Of a DNA stretch of 64,000 bases, positions 1 to 8,584 are shown piece by piece; position 1 is the first letter of the stretch; every line of letters starts with the position of its first letter. This stretch comes from Sycon ciliatum. Lineage: Eukaryota > Porifera > Calcarea > Leucosolenida > Sycettidae. The position numbers and the translations under genes are program-made. The stretch spans positions 34,845,720-34,909,719 of the forward strand of contig NC_088645.1 of the NCBI RefSeq assembly GCF_964019385.1, given 5' to 3'. Under the pieces are notes generated by a model. The model was not told the origin of the DNA and made no database searches. It saw nothing but the letters and a program-made list of their open reading frames with translations.

Positions 1-163
1 TGTTGTTGGTTGTTGTTGGTTGTTGTTGGTTGTTGTTGGTTGTTGTTGGTTGTTGTTGGCTGTTGTTGGTTGTTGTTGGTTGTTGTTGTCGGATGTTGTC
101 GGTTGTTGTCGGTTGTTGTTGGTTGTTGTTGTCGGTTGTTGTCGTTATTGTGTATTGTGTTTT
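1..163. repeat. TGTTGTTGG minisatellite
   Basis: Near-perfect tandem copies of the 9-mer TGTTGTTGG, drifting to GTCGGTTGTT variants toward the right. It lies at the window edge, so its full length is unknown. Frames reading through it give low-complexity peptides and are not genes. Whether it belongs to the Polinton end or to flanking DNA cannot be told. Confidence 0.9.
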
Positions 164-369
164 AATCGTTATTTTGTTCATTATCCAGGAGGATTTTGCT
201 ATGATCCAGTACCATTTTTTCGCATATATGACACAAGTGTGTGTAACCTTAGTGTGACGTGGGGTATGCTGATTGGATGTGAGGTGACGAGAGTATGCTG
301 ATTGGTCGATAACAATTAGTGGAAGGGATAAAGTAATGCGTCAGGATCATTACAGTTGCATTTGGCACC

Positions 370-1038
370 ATGGAGTTTCAGGAGGAAGTTGAATTTTGTG
401 ATGGGTGTAACCATGAAGAAATAGAAACGGAAGAAGCTGTCGTTTGCATGAAATGTGGTCTAGTCTTGGGCTCTTTGTTTGCGCCAGAGGCAAATGTAGC
501 AGAGCGTGTAATGCTGCCCAGTAAGCCTTACACAGATGTGCAGCGACTGGAATCAGTGGATAAAAGTCTGGGGGCTTTTATCGAGAAGGTGGGAGTGTGT
601 AAGCCGCTATACCCATCGCTTTTTGAAACTCGGCAACGCCTCTACGCTATGAAGAAGGGCAGTGAGTATAGAGCTCTGAATTATGCCATCGCCCTGTCAT
701 GCATTTACTATGAAGATGAAGAGATGGTGCAGATACTCAGTCTTCATCTCCCCAGAAGCAAAGATGCATGGATGAGAAATGCTTCCCTATTCAAGACTTC
801 CCCAGTGTTCTTCAAAATGTGGATGAAGGTCATAACCCCAAAGAAACTACGTAAGGCTCACTTTGAACGGTTTATTGAGAGGACGGTGGATATGACAGAG
901 CAAGAAGAACAGCTAATGATTGAACTCATCCAACATTATGGAGTTGAACCGAAGCTACCACTTGCTGCCTCACTGGCTTATGATGACTATCCAGATGCAT
1001 TGATCTATATACTATCCACCATTGTGCAGGCATTCTAA
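370..1038 (+). CDS. TFIIB-like zinc-ribbon protein of the Polinton
   Basis: 222 aa. The N-terminus has a zinc ribbon with Cys10, Cys13, Cys26 and Cys29; the second half reads CMKCGLVLGS, very close to the TFIIB/Brf ribbon. The remaining ~180 residues are mostly helical and could be a divergent cyclin-like fold, which I infer only from position. TFIIB recruits RNA polymerase II to core promoters, and large DNA viruses such as African swine fever virus and mimivirus encode their own versions. Here it is the first gene of the element, converges on the collagen-like gene, and has no copy of the late-type start motif found before the capsid genes. It could be a dedicated factor for that motif; this is inference. 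The ATG at 370 lies in a CACCATGG context. Confidence 0.75.
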   Translation: MEFQEEVEFCDGCNHEEIETEEAVVCMKCGLVLGSLFAPEANVAERVMLPSKPYTDVQRLESVDKSLGAFIEKVGVCKPLYPSLFETRQRLYAMKKGSEYRALNYAIALSCIYYEDEEMVQILSLHLPRSKDAWMRNASLFKTSPVFFKMWMKVITPKKLRKAHFERFIERTVDMTEQEEQLMIELIQHYGVEPKLPLAASLAYDDYPDALIYILSTIVQAF

Positions 1039-1194
1039 ACTGATTTAAGGTGCACATGTCATCACTTGCTTGGAGAATATTGTTCTTTATGAATCATACA
1101 GTCAATTTCAACCGTAATCAAACCATCCATTGCATGAATTCGTTGAATTGAAAAGAAAGGAAACATTTCTATAATCTCACTCTGGTTTTTCGTA

Positions 1195-2016
1195 TTATGG
1201 AAAAAGTATTGGAAGACTCTTTGCACTGTGGCCCCGAGGACCTCTGGGCCCCGGCGGTCCCACGTCACCCTGAGGGCCTGGCGATCCTTCAGGTCCTTGG
1301 GGCCCTATGTTTCCTGGGGGTCCTTGCGGCCCTGTAGCACCTATGTGTCCTGATGGCCCTTGGGGTCCTTGCAGTCCTGTGTGGCCCCTTAAACCTTGCA
1401 ATCCAGATTCCCCAGTCGGGCCAGGACTTCCTTTTGGTCCAGGAACCCCTGGTCTTCCTCGATGTCCTTTAAGTGATCCGAATGCAGTCCAACCCGCAAT
1501 GAGTTTTTTATATACAACGAGGGTGGTAGCATCCAAATAGAAGTCACCCTGTCTGCCGATGGGTGGCGACGGAGGGTCTGCTCCGCTATACCAACCAAAT
1601 CCTGGATCACCTTTAGGACCTTTCATTTTGCGGATTTGGGCTAATTCCTTCTTCACCCACCCAGCAGGTACAGCACAGGTGTCCGACACACCGTCGTAAT
1701 CCAGCCAGCATAAACGTTTGCCATTCATGTGCAGATTTCCTCTCATCCTCACGCTGCCATCCGTTTTCAAATGGGTTTCGTCATCTATCACCGTTGACTC
1801 CGCGAATTCTTTGATTCGACCCTCCATGATCTCAGCATCTGTTTTATTCAACTTGCTGTTCTGTAGTGCCCCGACATTGTACATCAGGGTGTTTTTGGTG
1901 TTATCGTTACCCACCAGAGTTTTGAGTTGCGCAATATCATCCTTCAAGGTTCTTATTGTTCGGCTGGAGGTTTCCTCAGACGGGCTCTTGTGGAAATGCA
2001 TGCTCCAAAACGCCAT
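1195..2016 (-). CDS. collagen-like fibre protein of the Polinton
   Basis: 273 aa from the ATG at 2016, chosen because the upstream motif ends there; a longer frame to 2115 has no ATG support. Residues ~20-75 look like a coiled coil, ~85-130 are mixed, ~131-180 include a short GPKGDPG stretch and a compact segment, and ~184-262 are about 26 uninterrupted Gly-X-Y triplets. This layout of trimerising stalk plus collagen rod resembles viral fibre or tail proteins; a role as a surface fibre is inference. The gene is transcribed divergently from the penton-like gene, with only 40 bp between the two start codons. Confidence 0.8.
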   Translation of the reverse strand: MAFWSMHFHKSPSEETSSRTIRTLKDDIAQLKTLVGNDNTKNTLMYNVGALQNSKLNKTDAEIMEGRIKEFAESTVIDDETHLKTDGSVRMRGNLHMNGKRLCWLDYDGVSDTCAVPAGWVKKELAQIRKMKGPKGDPGFGWYSGADPPSPPIGRQGDFYLDATTLVVYKKLIAGWTAFGSLKGHRGRPGVPGPKGSPGPTGESGLQGLRGHTGLQGPQGPSGHIGATGPQGPPGNIGPQGPEGSPGPQGDVGPPGPRGPRGHSAKSLPILFP

Positions 2017-2056
2017 CCTTGTTATTATGGGGAAATATTTCCCCTGTACAGTAGGT
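2017..2056. promoter_or_regulatory. divergent late-type promoter with perfect palindrome
   Basis: The 40 bp between the collagen-like and penton-like starts contain GGGGAAATATTTCCCC at 2029-2044, its own exact reverse complement. Rightward it runs into TGTACAGTAGGTATGG, leftward into ATAATAACAAGGATGG. Each direction therefore shows the same pattern (A/T run, TTCC run, TA-rich step, AG-TA, ATGG) seen before other capsid genes, so one palindromic core appears to serve both genes. Confidence 0.65.
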
Positions 2057-2782
2057 ATGGCGGTGGTACTGTCTGCAGTAAACAACGCTTCTGCCGTTAT
2101 AGCCGGTGCGTTCACGCCTCATTTTACACTGCGTATCAGGTCTTTGAATACCATAGGGAAACACATCAGTTTGGACACTGCCCAGTTCGAACTTCATTCT
2201 GAAAACGTTGATACGGAGAGTAACAAATTGTACGTGGAGACGCAAGAAGGGGAAGTTCAACTCTCCATCCTAACAGGAACTCACACGGATATTGCAGATC
2301 TCATTACAGTCATTAACGAGGCACTGAAAAGTGCAAATCACCCAGATATTGTGTTTTCCTATTCCCGCTATACAAGCCGAGCGAGCATCAGCGTACCTGT
2401 CGGGAAAAAAATTATCCTGAAACCCGACTCCCCCAGTGTCGTTCTGGGCTTGGGATCGATTGCAGAATCCGTGACCATACAACCTGGTCTTTTCACATCA
2501 CCGTATGCAGTTGATCTGACTAGAGGGAGAAGGTTTGTGTTGTTGTATACAGACCTGATCGCCCAGGCCGTGGAATATGAAGACAATCAGGACTCGAGGA
2601 TTTTGAAGACGTTCCCCATTCAAACTCACAACGGTATCAACAATTACATATTTGGAGAGAGAGACAAACGCGCTCTACTTCCGCACTCAAGCGTTACGGA
2701 AATATCATTTTGGCTGAAGTACAACACTGGAGAGTTTATCACCACGGGGTACCCGGCGTTATTGGATCTGAGAATCGAGTAA
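2057..2782 (+). CDS. penton-like minor capsid protein of the Polinton
   Basis: 241 aa from the ATG at 2057. The frame is open to 1718, but that upstream part overlaps the opposite gene and the motif marks 2057. Residues ~165-200 contain the DLTRGRRFVLLYTDLIAQ segment, of the D-L-R-G-x-R-x-V-x-V-Y-x-D type typical of Polinton and adintovirus penton/minor capsid proteins, which have a single jelly roll forming capsid vertices. It is followed after 22 bp by the major capsid gene. Family assignment is from motif memory. Confidence 0.82.
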   Translation: MAVVLSAVNNASAVIAGAFTPHFTLRIRSLNTIGKHISLDTAQFELHSENVDTESNKLYVETQEGEVQLSILTGTHTDIADLITVINEALKSANHPDIVFSYSRYTSRASISVPVGKKIILKPDSPSVVLGLGSIAESVTIQPGLFTSPYAVDLTRGRRFVLLYTDLIAQAVEYEDNQDSRILKTFPIQTHNGINNYIFGERDKRALLPHSSVTEISFWLKYNTGEFITTGYPALLDLRIE

Positions 2783-2804
2783 ATTTTTCCACGTACAAGT
2801 AAGA
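2781..2804 (+). promoter_or_regulatory. late-type start motif before major capsid gene
   Basis: AAATTTTTCCACGTACAAG followed by TAAGA and the ATGG start. It begins at the stop codon of the penton-like gene and fills the whole intergenic gap, so it is probably promoter and leader in one. Confidence 0.6.
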
Positions 2805-4385
2805 ATGGCGCAGCACGTCGTGGCCACTCAGATCCCAGACCCCTTTAAGGGGCTGCTGTCGAAAACTAAAGTGGTGCAGAATAGCATCCTAGAGCGAACC
2901 GAAAAGAAGATATCACTCCTAGAGGGGAGAAACTTTGTAAGACTGTATTCTCGAAATGGTTCACCACCCTCTCTGAACAGCGAATTGGATATATCATCAC
3001 CAAATTTCATTGCCTTGAGTGAAAGTTACTTTATCGTCAAACTCCGGTATGAAGTTAGTGATAGTCGGGCTAATGGAGCCAGATCATATCCACACTGGGT
3101 GTGTACCACCTCCCCTGCATTTTCATGGTTCAAGAATATCCGCGTGGAACTAAATGGCACGGAGGTGACGCAATCTAGCAAGGTGCAAGATATGCAGAGT
3201 GTGCAACACATTCTTAGCCTTATGGAGAGTGACGTGGCTAAACTCCAATATTCCGATTCTGATCTGTACGGACTTCAGAAACTCGACCCCCAGAAGTGTG
3301 TTAAAGATATACCTCTAGGGAATTATCGGTATGGTGTAAAACGCTCGCACGCCTATGCGTTTGCAACAAACACAGATGGCGAAGATGATTTCGATGGTAC
3401 GACACTGAAAAGACGGCCCACTGTCCACCTGTCGAATGAGGAGAACTTCAGTAATACTGTTCTGGAAAACGTTGCCCGTGTGACATCAGGGCATTTCCAG
3501 TTCAAAATGAGACCATTCCTTCCCTTCTTCAATGTGGATGATGCGTGGTTGCCTCCAGGAACACAAATCAAAATACGGTTTGATTTACCGCAAACCCAGC
3601 TCTCTAGATATATGATTGTCTCGGATAGAGGCGGAGGAGGAAACAGTCTAACAGGTGTTGGGCCTGTCAACATTGATCTGCTGCAGCTGGACTTTGTTTA
3701 CCCTACCTATAGAATGGATAAGGCATACGTAGATCAAGTGCGTCTGCCTAAAGAACTATATTTCCATACCTGGTGCCCTCGGCTTGTACAGAAGAGTTTG
3801 ACAGACGATGCAGGTACTCTGGAGCTACTCCACAATTCAGATATTCCTAGGAGGATGATCCTGTTCTTTTCTGATCTGAAACTCGGAGAAGATGCTGTCT
3901 TGGGTGGCGGCGCTGCCAGTAATTTCAGCAATCGCCTGGCCATGGTACATGCGAATCTTTCCCAACTCAGAGTAACCATTAACGATGAATCTGTGTTCGA
4001 CAGTCCGCTGAAGTTCAGATGGGAGTGTTCCGAAAACAGTGATGCCAAGCACTATTATGACTATAACAAGTCGAGCTATTTACGTGGATACAACTTGGTT
4101 CAAGAGTTCTTTGGAAAGACCTATGGGGCTGAAATACCTATCACAGCCTCGGATTACTGTAACCATTACTTTATGATACCAATCAACCTCAATCTAGACA
4201 GGATGCTGGACAATGAAAAGGTCAGGGGTAACATGTCACTCGATTATCAATTCGCCAATGTGGCCAACGCCCCGATCAATGTACCCAGTCACGCAAGCAC
4301 ATCGATCAAGGTCAATTTATTATGTCTCGACCAGTATATGTATACCATGAACAAGGAAGAAGGCATCAAGTGGGAGACTGTGTAA
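2805..4385 (+). CDS. major capsid protein (double jelly roll) of the Polinton
   Basis: 526 aa, within the usual Polinton hexon range. Supporting signatures include an N-terminal segment near residue 65 of the NFIALSESYFIVKLRY type, a central FFNVDDAWLPPGTQIKIRF stretch near residues 240-260, and a C-terminal QLRVTINDESVF segment. The order matches the two jelly rolls of Polinton/adintovirus capsid proteins. It would assemble the icosahedral shell in the nucleus with the penton-like protein encoded just upstream. The preceding 22-bp gap carries the shared start motif. Confidence 0.9.
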   Translation: MAQHVVATQIPDPFKGLLSKTKVVQNSILERTEKKISLLEGRNFVRLYSRNGSPPSLNSELDISSPNFIALSESYFIVKLRYEVSDSRANGARSYPHWVCTTSPAFSWFKNIRVELNGTEVTQSSKVQDMQSVQHILSLMESDVAKLQYSDSDLYGLQKLDPQKCVKDIPLGNYRYGVKRSHAYAFATNTDGEDDFDGTTLKRRPTVHLSNEENFSNTVLENVARVTSGHFQFKMRPFLPFFNVDDAWLPPGTQIKIRFDLPQTQLSRYMIVSDRGGGGNSLTGVGPVNIDLLQLDFVYPTYRMDKAYVDQVRLPKELYFHTWCPRLVQKSLTDDAGTLELLHNSDIPRRMILFFSDLKLGEDAVLGGGAASNFSNRLAMVHANLSQLRVTINDESVFDSPLKFRWECSENSDAKHYYDYNKSSYLRGYNLVQEFFGKTYGAEIPITASDYCNHYFMIPINLNLDRMLDNEKVRGNMSLDYQFANVANAPINVPSHASTSIKVNLLCLDQYMYTMNKEEGIKWETV

Positions 4386-4407
4386 ATATTTCCACGTTAT
4401 AGTAACA
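4383..4407 (+). promoter_or_regulatory. late-type start motif before basic protein gene
   Basis: TAAATATTTCCACGTTATAG followed by TAACA and ATG, beginning at the stop codon of the major capsid gene. Same design as the copies at 2781, 5174 and 5890. Confidence 0.6.
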
Positions 4408-5175
4408 ATGCAGGGAGGAGATTTGGAAACCACACCCCGAGCGTGGGGAGGTGATCTACAGACTTTGGAAAGACAATACGGGTCTGGTATCTGGGGCTTC
4501 ATCAAAAACATCTTTGGAGGTGCACAGGCTGAGGAGCTTCGAAAAAGAATGCAAGACCCCGAACAAGGCCAAAAGCTCACCCAGAGGGGTGGGCTTGGGA
4601 TGGGGGCGATGTTAGGCATGTCACTTCTTCCCATGCTCTTGGGTCGAGGTCAAGACGGCGAGTCCATCAGACGTCAGATGGTAGCCGGCCGTGAACCCAT
4701 GATGCAGCGAGGCGGACTGAGCATTCCACCGGGACTCGTGGCTAAAGCCCTACCCATATTGAAAACCGTTGGTGCACCCTTAGCTATGGGGGCGCTAGCG
4801 TCCGTCGGTGACAATCTGGTGGACAAGGTATTTGGCCGGGGTCGAAAGGGAAATAGTAGAAAAAGCAGTACTCGAGCAAGCAAGAGACGATCTCAGAAAA
4901 GACGATCGAAGCTACCACCCACTAACAAATTCTCCAGGGGGCAACGTGCAAGGAAGCGCAAAGGAGACGGTTTGAAGAGGGAGGTTGAAGGTCTGGGAAG
5001 GCAGCTGTTTGAACATGCAAAGTCGAGAGTACAGTCCGGCATCAAGTCAGGAGCTAAGAAGAGAGGTAGAAGACGACGATCCTCAAACCCTCCAGAAACC
5101 ATTACTGACCGTATCCGAACTCGCATAGAAAATACCCATAACCCTTCGTTTATACCTCAGAGCTTTAACATTTAA
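4408..5175 (+). CDS. basic core or membrane-lytic-like protein of the Polinton
   Basis: 255 aa. Residues ~60-85 and ~108-140 are Gly/Ala/Leu-rich hydrophobic stretches that could be amphipathic or membrane-active; residues ~147-200 and ~215-235 are dense in Arg, Lys and Ser. A hydrophobic helix plus very basic tail at this position, between hexon and ATPase, recalls adenovirus precursors pVI and pX, which bind DNA or disrupt membranes. No clear homologue is recognised; the comparison rests on composition and gene order. Confidence 0.6.
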   Translation: MQGGDLETTPRAWGGDLQTLERQYGSGIWGFIKNIFGGAQAEELRKRMQDPEQGQKLTQRGGLGMGAMLGMSLLPMLLGRGQDGESIRRQMVAGREPMMQRGGLSIPPGLVAKALPILKTVGAPLAMGALASVGDNLVDKVFGRGRKGNSRKSSTRASKRRSQKRRSKLPPTNKFSRGQRARKRKGDGLKREVEGLGRQLFEHAKSRVQSGIKSGAKKRGRRRRSSNPPETITDRIRTRIENTHNPSFIPQSFNI

Positions 5176-5196
5176 TTTTTTCTCGTTATAGTAAGT
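5174..5196 (+). promoter_or_regulatory. late-type start motif before ATPase gene
   Basis: AATTTTTTCTCGTTATAG, then TAAGT and ATGG. It overlaps the stop codon of the basic protein gene and fills the gap. Confidence 0.6.
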
Positions 5197-5892
5197 ATGG
5201 ACTTTTCATCACTGCTGTCTCTGAAAGGAGGGTCTGCCTCTTTACTCCGCGTAGCAGGTCTGTCTCTACGATCTCAACCCAAGTACTCTGAGATTCTCCC
5301 CTCCCTCCAAACATGGGGACAAAATGTGCTATTTCTGGGTCAGAGCAGCATGGGGAAATCCCATTACCTCAAGGAAATACTTCGAGAGGTAAAGCCGGAA
5401 CGACTTTACGTCATCTCCAATACTTCACCGGAGCAATACAGGCAGGAAGGCACGGAGTTGAAACATTACAGTGCAATGCCTGAGTGTATCGAAGAGACGG
5501 ACATTCAGCCCAAGTCCTTTGTCATTATAGATGATATACGTGTCATGGGACTGAAGCATGGCAGTCAGAGGGAATGTCTTTACAAGTTTTTCACCATGTA
5601 TAGCCATCATTATGAACTTAATGTGTTCTTTCTCTCTCAAAGCTTTGATAACATCAAAGATATGAAGATAAATACCAACTTCCTCTATCTTTTTCGCTTT
5701 ACAGATAAATCCAACATCAAACGCTATCTTCATACTTTATTTGGCGGATCCTGTTTGAAAGCTAATCTTGTCTATAAACTCTATGAAAAACTATTAGAAG
5801 CTTGTTGGAGACCCTTTCTAGCGGTCGATGCATCACGCAATGAGTTTTATACTCACTGTGATTCTATAACATCGAAGGTTGTGTTTGAATAA
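5197..5892 (+). CDS. FtsK/HerA-type genome packaging ATPase of the Polinton
   Basis: 231 aa. Walker A is GQSSMGKS at residues 48-55 and Walker B is FVIIDD at ~108-113, followed by a QSFDN sensor-like step near 150. Length and motif spacing fit the A32-like packaging ATPases of Polintons, adintoviruses and nucleocytoplasmic large DNA viruses, which pump the genome into a preformed capsid. It sits directly downstream of the capsid cluster. Confidence 0.9.
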   Translation: MDFSSLLSLKGGSASLLRVAGLSLRSQPKYSEILPSLQTWGQNVLFLGQSSMGKSHYLKEILREVKPERLYVISNTSPEQYRQEGTELKHYSAMPECIEETDIQPKSFVIIDDIRVMGLKHGSQRECLYKFFTMYSHHYELNVFFLSQSFDNIKDMKINTNFLYLFRFTDKSNIKRYLHTLFGGSCLKANLVYKLYEKLLEACWRPFLAVDASRNEFYTHCDSITSKVVFE

Positions 5893-5915
5893 AATATTTT
5901 CTGCCTATAGTAAGT
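5890..5915 (+). promoter_or_regulatory. late-type start motif before 64-aa gene
   Basis: TAAAATATTTTCTGCCTATAG, i.e. an A/T run, a TTTTCTGCC tract and TATAG, then TAAGT and ATGG. It starts within the ATPase stop codon. Its presence supports the small downstream frame as a real gene. Confidence 0.6.
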
Positions 5916-6110
5916 ATGGATGGTGTCAGTGTTCGCATTATACCCACCCACAGTGAGTGGGATGCGGTTACCGTCACTAAGATTGGAGACACCTGGGAGG
6001 TCACATTCCCTAGAGTAAAACTAATTGTCCAAATCGAATCCGAAGTTGATAGTTTTGAGTGGATTGCTGGCTGTGAAGCACGGGGGGTAGGAGTGGATGA
6101 GATTGATTAA
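5916..6110 (+). CDS. small acidic protein of the Polinton, unknown
   Basis: 64 aa, no recognised domain; beta-rich by appearance, with an acidic C-terminus (VDEID). It is supported as a gene by the start motif immediately upstream and by the tight fit between the ATPase and the 349-aa gene. The next gene begins 16 bp after its stop. Confidence 0.5.
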   Translation: MDGVSVRIIPTHSEWDAVTVTKIGDTWEVTFPRVKLIVQIESEVDSFEWIAGCEARGVGVDEID

Positions 6111-6125
6111 GCCCGTTGTACAGAA

Positions 6126-7175
6126 ATGGAGCGAATACGGGTGCACTTCCAACCTATCTGCATCGAGTGCAACGGCCGTACTCACCCAATACCACCAGAG
6201 AAGAGAGACGAGACCATGAAGATGATATTACAAAACCCCCAGGATATCCTGAGTAAAGGTGACACCGTGTGGGAGGTTCAAGGTACTCCTCCAGTACGAG
6301 GTGGAGATTATAAGAAATTTTCCGGGCAAGTGAGAGAAGCACTGGCCTATATCCCCGAAGAAGATCGCCCATTTCCTATCTCCCATGTGAAATCAAACCC
6401 TCGAGTAAAGGCTATGTATGATAGAACATTTAAGAACAATCCGGATCTGATAAACCCATCCTCGGTTACTAATGCTGTTGCATCGAATCTCCTCGATTAT
6501 GATCAGAGTTCTGGAATGGCAAGAGGGTCCATAGCAGAGGCTAGAATGAGGCGAAACATCTCTGCCGCTAGTATCCCACTGCAAACCGCCATGGAGCCAA
6601 AGTTTGATAGAATAGTGATAAATACATTTGGTAAACTCCTAGTAGACCATAAGATACCGGAAGCCTTTCTGCAAAGCAGCCACTTCAGTGCAAGGCCGCA
6701 ACTACACCAAGTCTATCAGGAGGATGAGCAGGGGCTCAGAGGTAGAATGGAAAACACTAGAGATACCCTCGAATTTCAAATCCTCAAAGACTATGCTACT
6801 CTGGTCAACCAAATCAATCAGTTTCACCTGTCGCGTTATCCATTCCAGCAGATTGCAGCAGCAGCCAACCTTAATGCGCTTCCAAACCACTCGAGGAGTA
6901 ATGTGAAATTGGCTGCAATAAGAACTCAGCTTCTAGCCATACCAGGATCCGCAGACAAATATTCTGGTATAGGAGATATGATCAACGCCTACACTCGAAC
7001 CAAAGAAGCAAAACTTATCAACGCAGAACAATTTATGTTAGGTCTCAAAGAGTACATGGCTGATGATGCCACCTTTATCAAAAGTGTCTTCAAGAATCGG
7101 CAAGTGGCTAGCAATACAAGGAGTCCCTATTACCGAACACTTGCTATTCTGAAAGGAAAATCCCTGGTATACTAG
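6126..7175 (+). CDS. unknown 349-aa Polinton protein
   Basis: 349 aa, hydrophilic, largely helical, no signal peptide or membrane segment. Residues ~12-20 (CIECNGRTH) hold a Cys-x-x-Cys and a His but no full zinc site. The C-terminus ends in a KSLVY-type tail 2 bp before the next start. Position between the ATPase and the protease-integrase suggests a virion or maturation role, but this is inference only. A weak start motif (CCCGTTGTACAGAAATGG) precedes it. Confidence 0.6.
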   Translation: MERIRVHFQPICIECNGRTHPIPPEKRDETMKMILQNPQDILSKGDTVWEVQGTPPVRGGDYKKFSGQVREALAYIPEEDRPFPISHVKSNPRVKAMYDRTFKNNPDLINPSSVTNAVASNLLDYDQSSGMARGSIAEARMRRNISAASIPLQTAMEPKFDRIVINTFGKLLVDHKIPEAFLQSSHFSARPQLHQVYQEDEQGLRGRMENTRDTLEFQILKDYATLVNQINQFHLSRYPFQQIAAAANLNALPNHSRSNVKLAAIRTQLLAIPGSADKYSGIGDMINAYTRTKEAKLINAEQFMLGLKEYMADDATFIKSVFKNRQVASNTRSPYYRTLAILKGKSLVY

Positions 7176-7177
7176 GT
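7154..7177 (+). promoter_or_regulatory. late-type start motif before protease-integrase gene
   Basis: GGAAAATCCCTGGTATAC, then TAGGT and ATGG. The motif lies inside the last codons of the preceding gene, whose TAG stop is part of it. It matches the TAGGTATGG version seen at the penton-like gene. Confidence 0.5.
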
Positions 7178-8584
7178 ATGGATGTGGAGCTGAGCAACGT
7201 GGACATCGAGTCTGCGCTGAAACACATTCGCGGGTTCCGAGGTGTGACTAGCTATGATCTCCTGCCTGCCTTAAACCATGGCGAGTTTTGTGTGTGTAAC
7301 ACGGACAACATACTCCCGATATTGGACAAACCCGAAGGGGGACACCATTGGCTGACGGTGTGTAGGGAAGGCGATAATGTTCTGATATTTGACAGCTTCG
7401 GGCGTGCATTGATGCAGATGGCCGAAGACTATAAAGAACCGGAACTAAAACAATGTTTTCTTAATGTTTATTCCGGCTGCAACCTGTACACCAATACGCA
7501 AGTCATTCAAGATAGAAGCACAGCGGTCTGCGGACGTTATGCCATCCTGGTAGCGAAAGTCTTCTCAAAGACTGGTATAGACGGAGTATTGGAATTCCTC
7601 TCCTGTACGTTCTCTCACGATACCCTTCACAACGATCAAGTCATGGTTGGTGGGGATTGGCAAGATGATCTTGCCGATGAGCTACATAAACCTAAGCGAG
7701 TACATTTCCCACGCAGAAAAGTGGACGTTTACGGCAAGGACGATGTATGGAGTGCTGATCTCGTAGAAATGCAGCCCTTTAGCGAATATAACGAAGGAAT
7801 TAGATATATTCTCAATGTTATAGACATATACACGAAGTATGCTTGGAGTGTGCCACTTAAGAGCAAAACCGGGGATAGTGTTGTCTCAGCCTTTAAAACC
7901 GTCACAACCAATCGGAAACCTAAGCTACTATGGGTGGACCATGGCTCGGAATTTTATAACAAAACGTTCAAGGAGTGGTTGAAGAAAAACGACATTCACA
8001 TGTACAGTACAGAGAATGAAGGAAAAGCCGTCGTCGTTGAACGTTTCAACAGAACGCTAAAATCTCGTATGTGGAAGCACTTCACCGCTCGCTCGACCAA
8101 CGTCTACATCGATGTGCTGCAAAAACTTGTCGACAACTACAACAATAGTAAACACAGTACAATTGGGATGACCCCCATGGAAGCCTCCCTAGGGAAACCG
8201 ATTGAGCAACTGTATGAGCCCATTGCGGATGAGCCTGTCTTTCAAGTCGGAGATAAAGTTCGCATTACAGTGGAAAAAAGAATGTTTGCGAAGGGATACA
8301 CACCCAACTGGACCGAAGAGGTATTTGTGATTCGTAAGGTTCTCCCCACTTATCCGGTCACCTACAAAGTGAAAGACCTTGCCGATGAACCCATCACAGG
8401 AAGCTTCTACAAACAGCAGCTCATGAAGACTGCGCAAGCTACATTTCGAATCGATAAGGTGTTGAAAAGACGTAAGGGTAGTTTGCTGGTCAAGTGGAAG
8501 GGATACCCCGAAAAGTTCAACCAATGGGTATCGCAGAAAGAAATGAGGTATATTTCCAAGGATAGTAGTAGAGGGAAACGATGA
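7178..8584 (+). CDS. adenain-like protease and chromodomain integrase in one frame
   Basis: 468 aa. Residues 1-~150 look like a C5-type cysteine protease: GGHHWLTV around His56/57, FDSFG with Asp72, and TAVCGRY with Cys118. Residues ~180-345 are a retroviral-type integrase core with Asp194 (WSADLVEM), Asp254 (WVDHGSEF) and Glu288 (VVVERFNRTLK). A C-terminal SH3-like segment follows, and residues ~422-456 are a chromodomain (VKWKGYP). In Polintons the protease processes capsid proteins and the integrase inserts the genome, usually as separate genes. Here they share one uninterrupted frame. The C-terminus overlaps the Bcl-2-like start as ATGA. Confidence 0.88.
   Translation: MDVELSNVDIESALKHIRGFRGVTSYDLLPALNHGEFCVCNTDNILPILDKPEGGHHWLTVCREGDNVLIFDSFGRALMQMAEDYKEPELKQCFLNVYSGCNLYTNTQVIQDRSTAVCGRYAILVAKVFSKTGIDGVLEFLSCTFSHDTLHNDQVMVGGDWQDDLADELHKPKRVHFPRRKVDVYGKDDVWSADLVEMQPFSEYNEGIRYILNVIDIYTKYAWSVPLKSKTGDSVVSAFKTVTTNRKPKLLWVDHGSEFYNKTFKEWLKKNDIHMYSTENEGKAVVVERFNRTLKSRMWKHFTARSTNVYIDVLQKLVDNYNNSKHSTIGMTPMEASLGKPIEQLYEPIADEPVFQVGDKVRITVEKRMFAKGYTPNWTEEVFVIRKVLPTYPVTYKVKDLADEPITGSFYKQQLMKTAQATFRIDKVLKRRKGSLLVKWKGYPEKFNQWVSQKEMRYISKDSSRGKR

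Noticed and set aside
3-301. Leu/Val/Cys-rich frames at the window start
   Set aside because: Translation of the TGTTGTTGG minisatellite.
164-360. Left terminal inverted repeat of the Polinton
   Set aside because: No match found by eye between this stretch and the reverse complement of 14310-14810, so no terminal repeat is claimed.
1307-1540. Plus-strand Gly/Pro/Cys-rich frame opposite the collagen-like gene
   Set aside because: It is the shadow of Gly-X-Y codons on the other strand.
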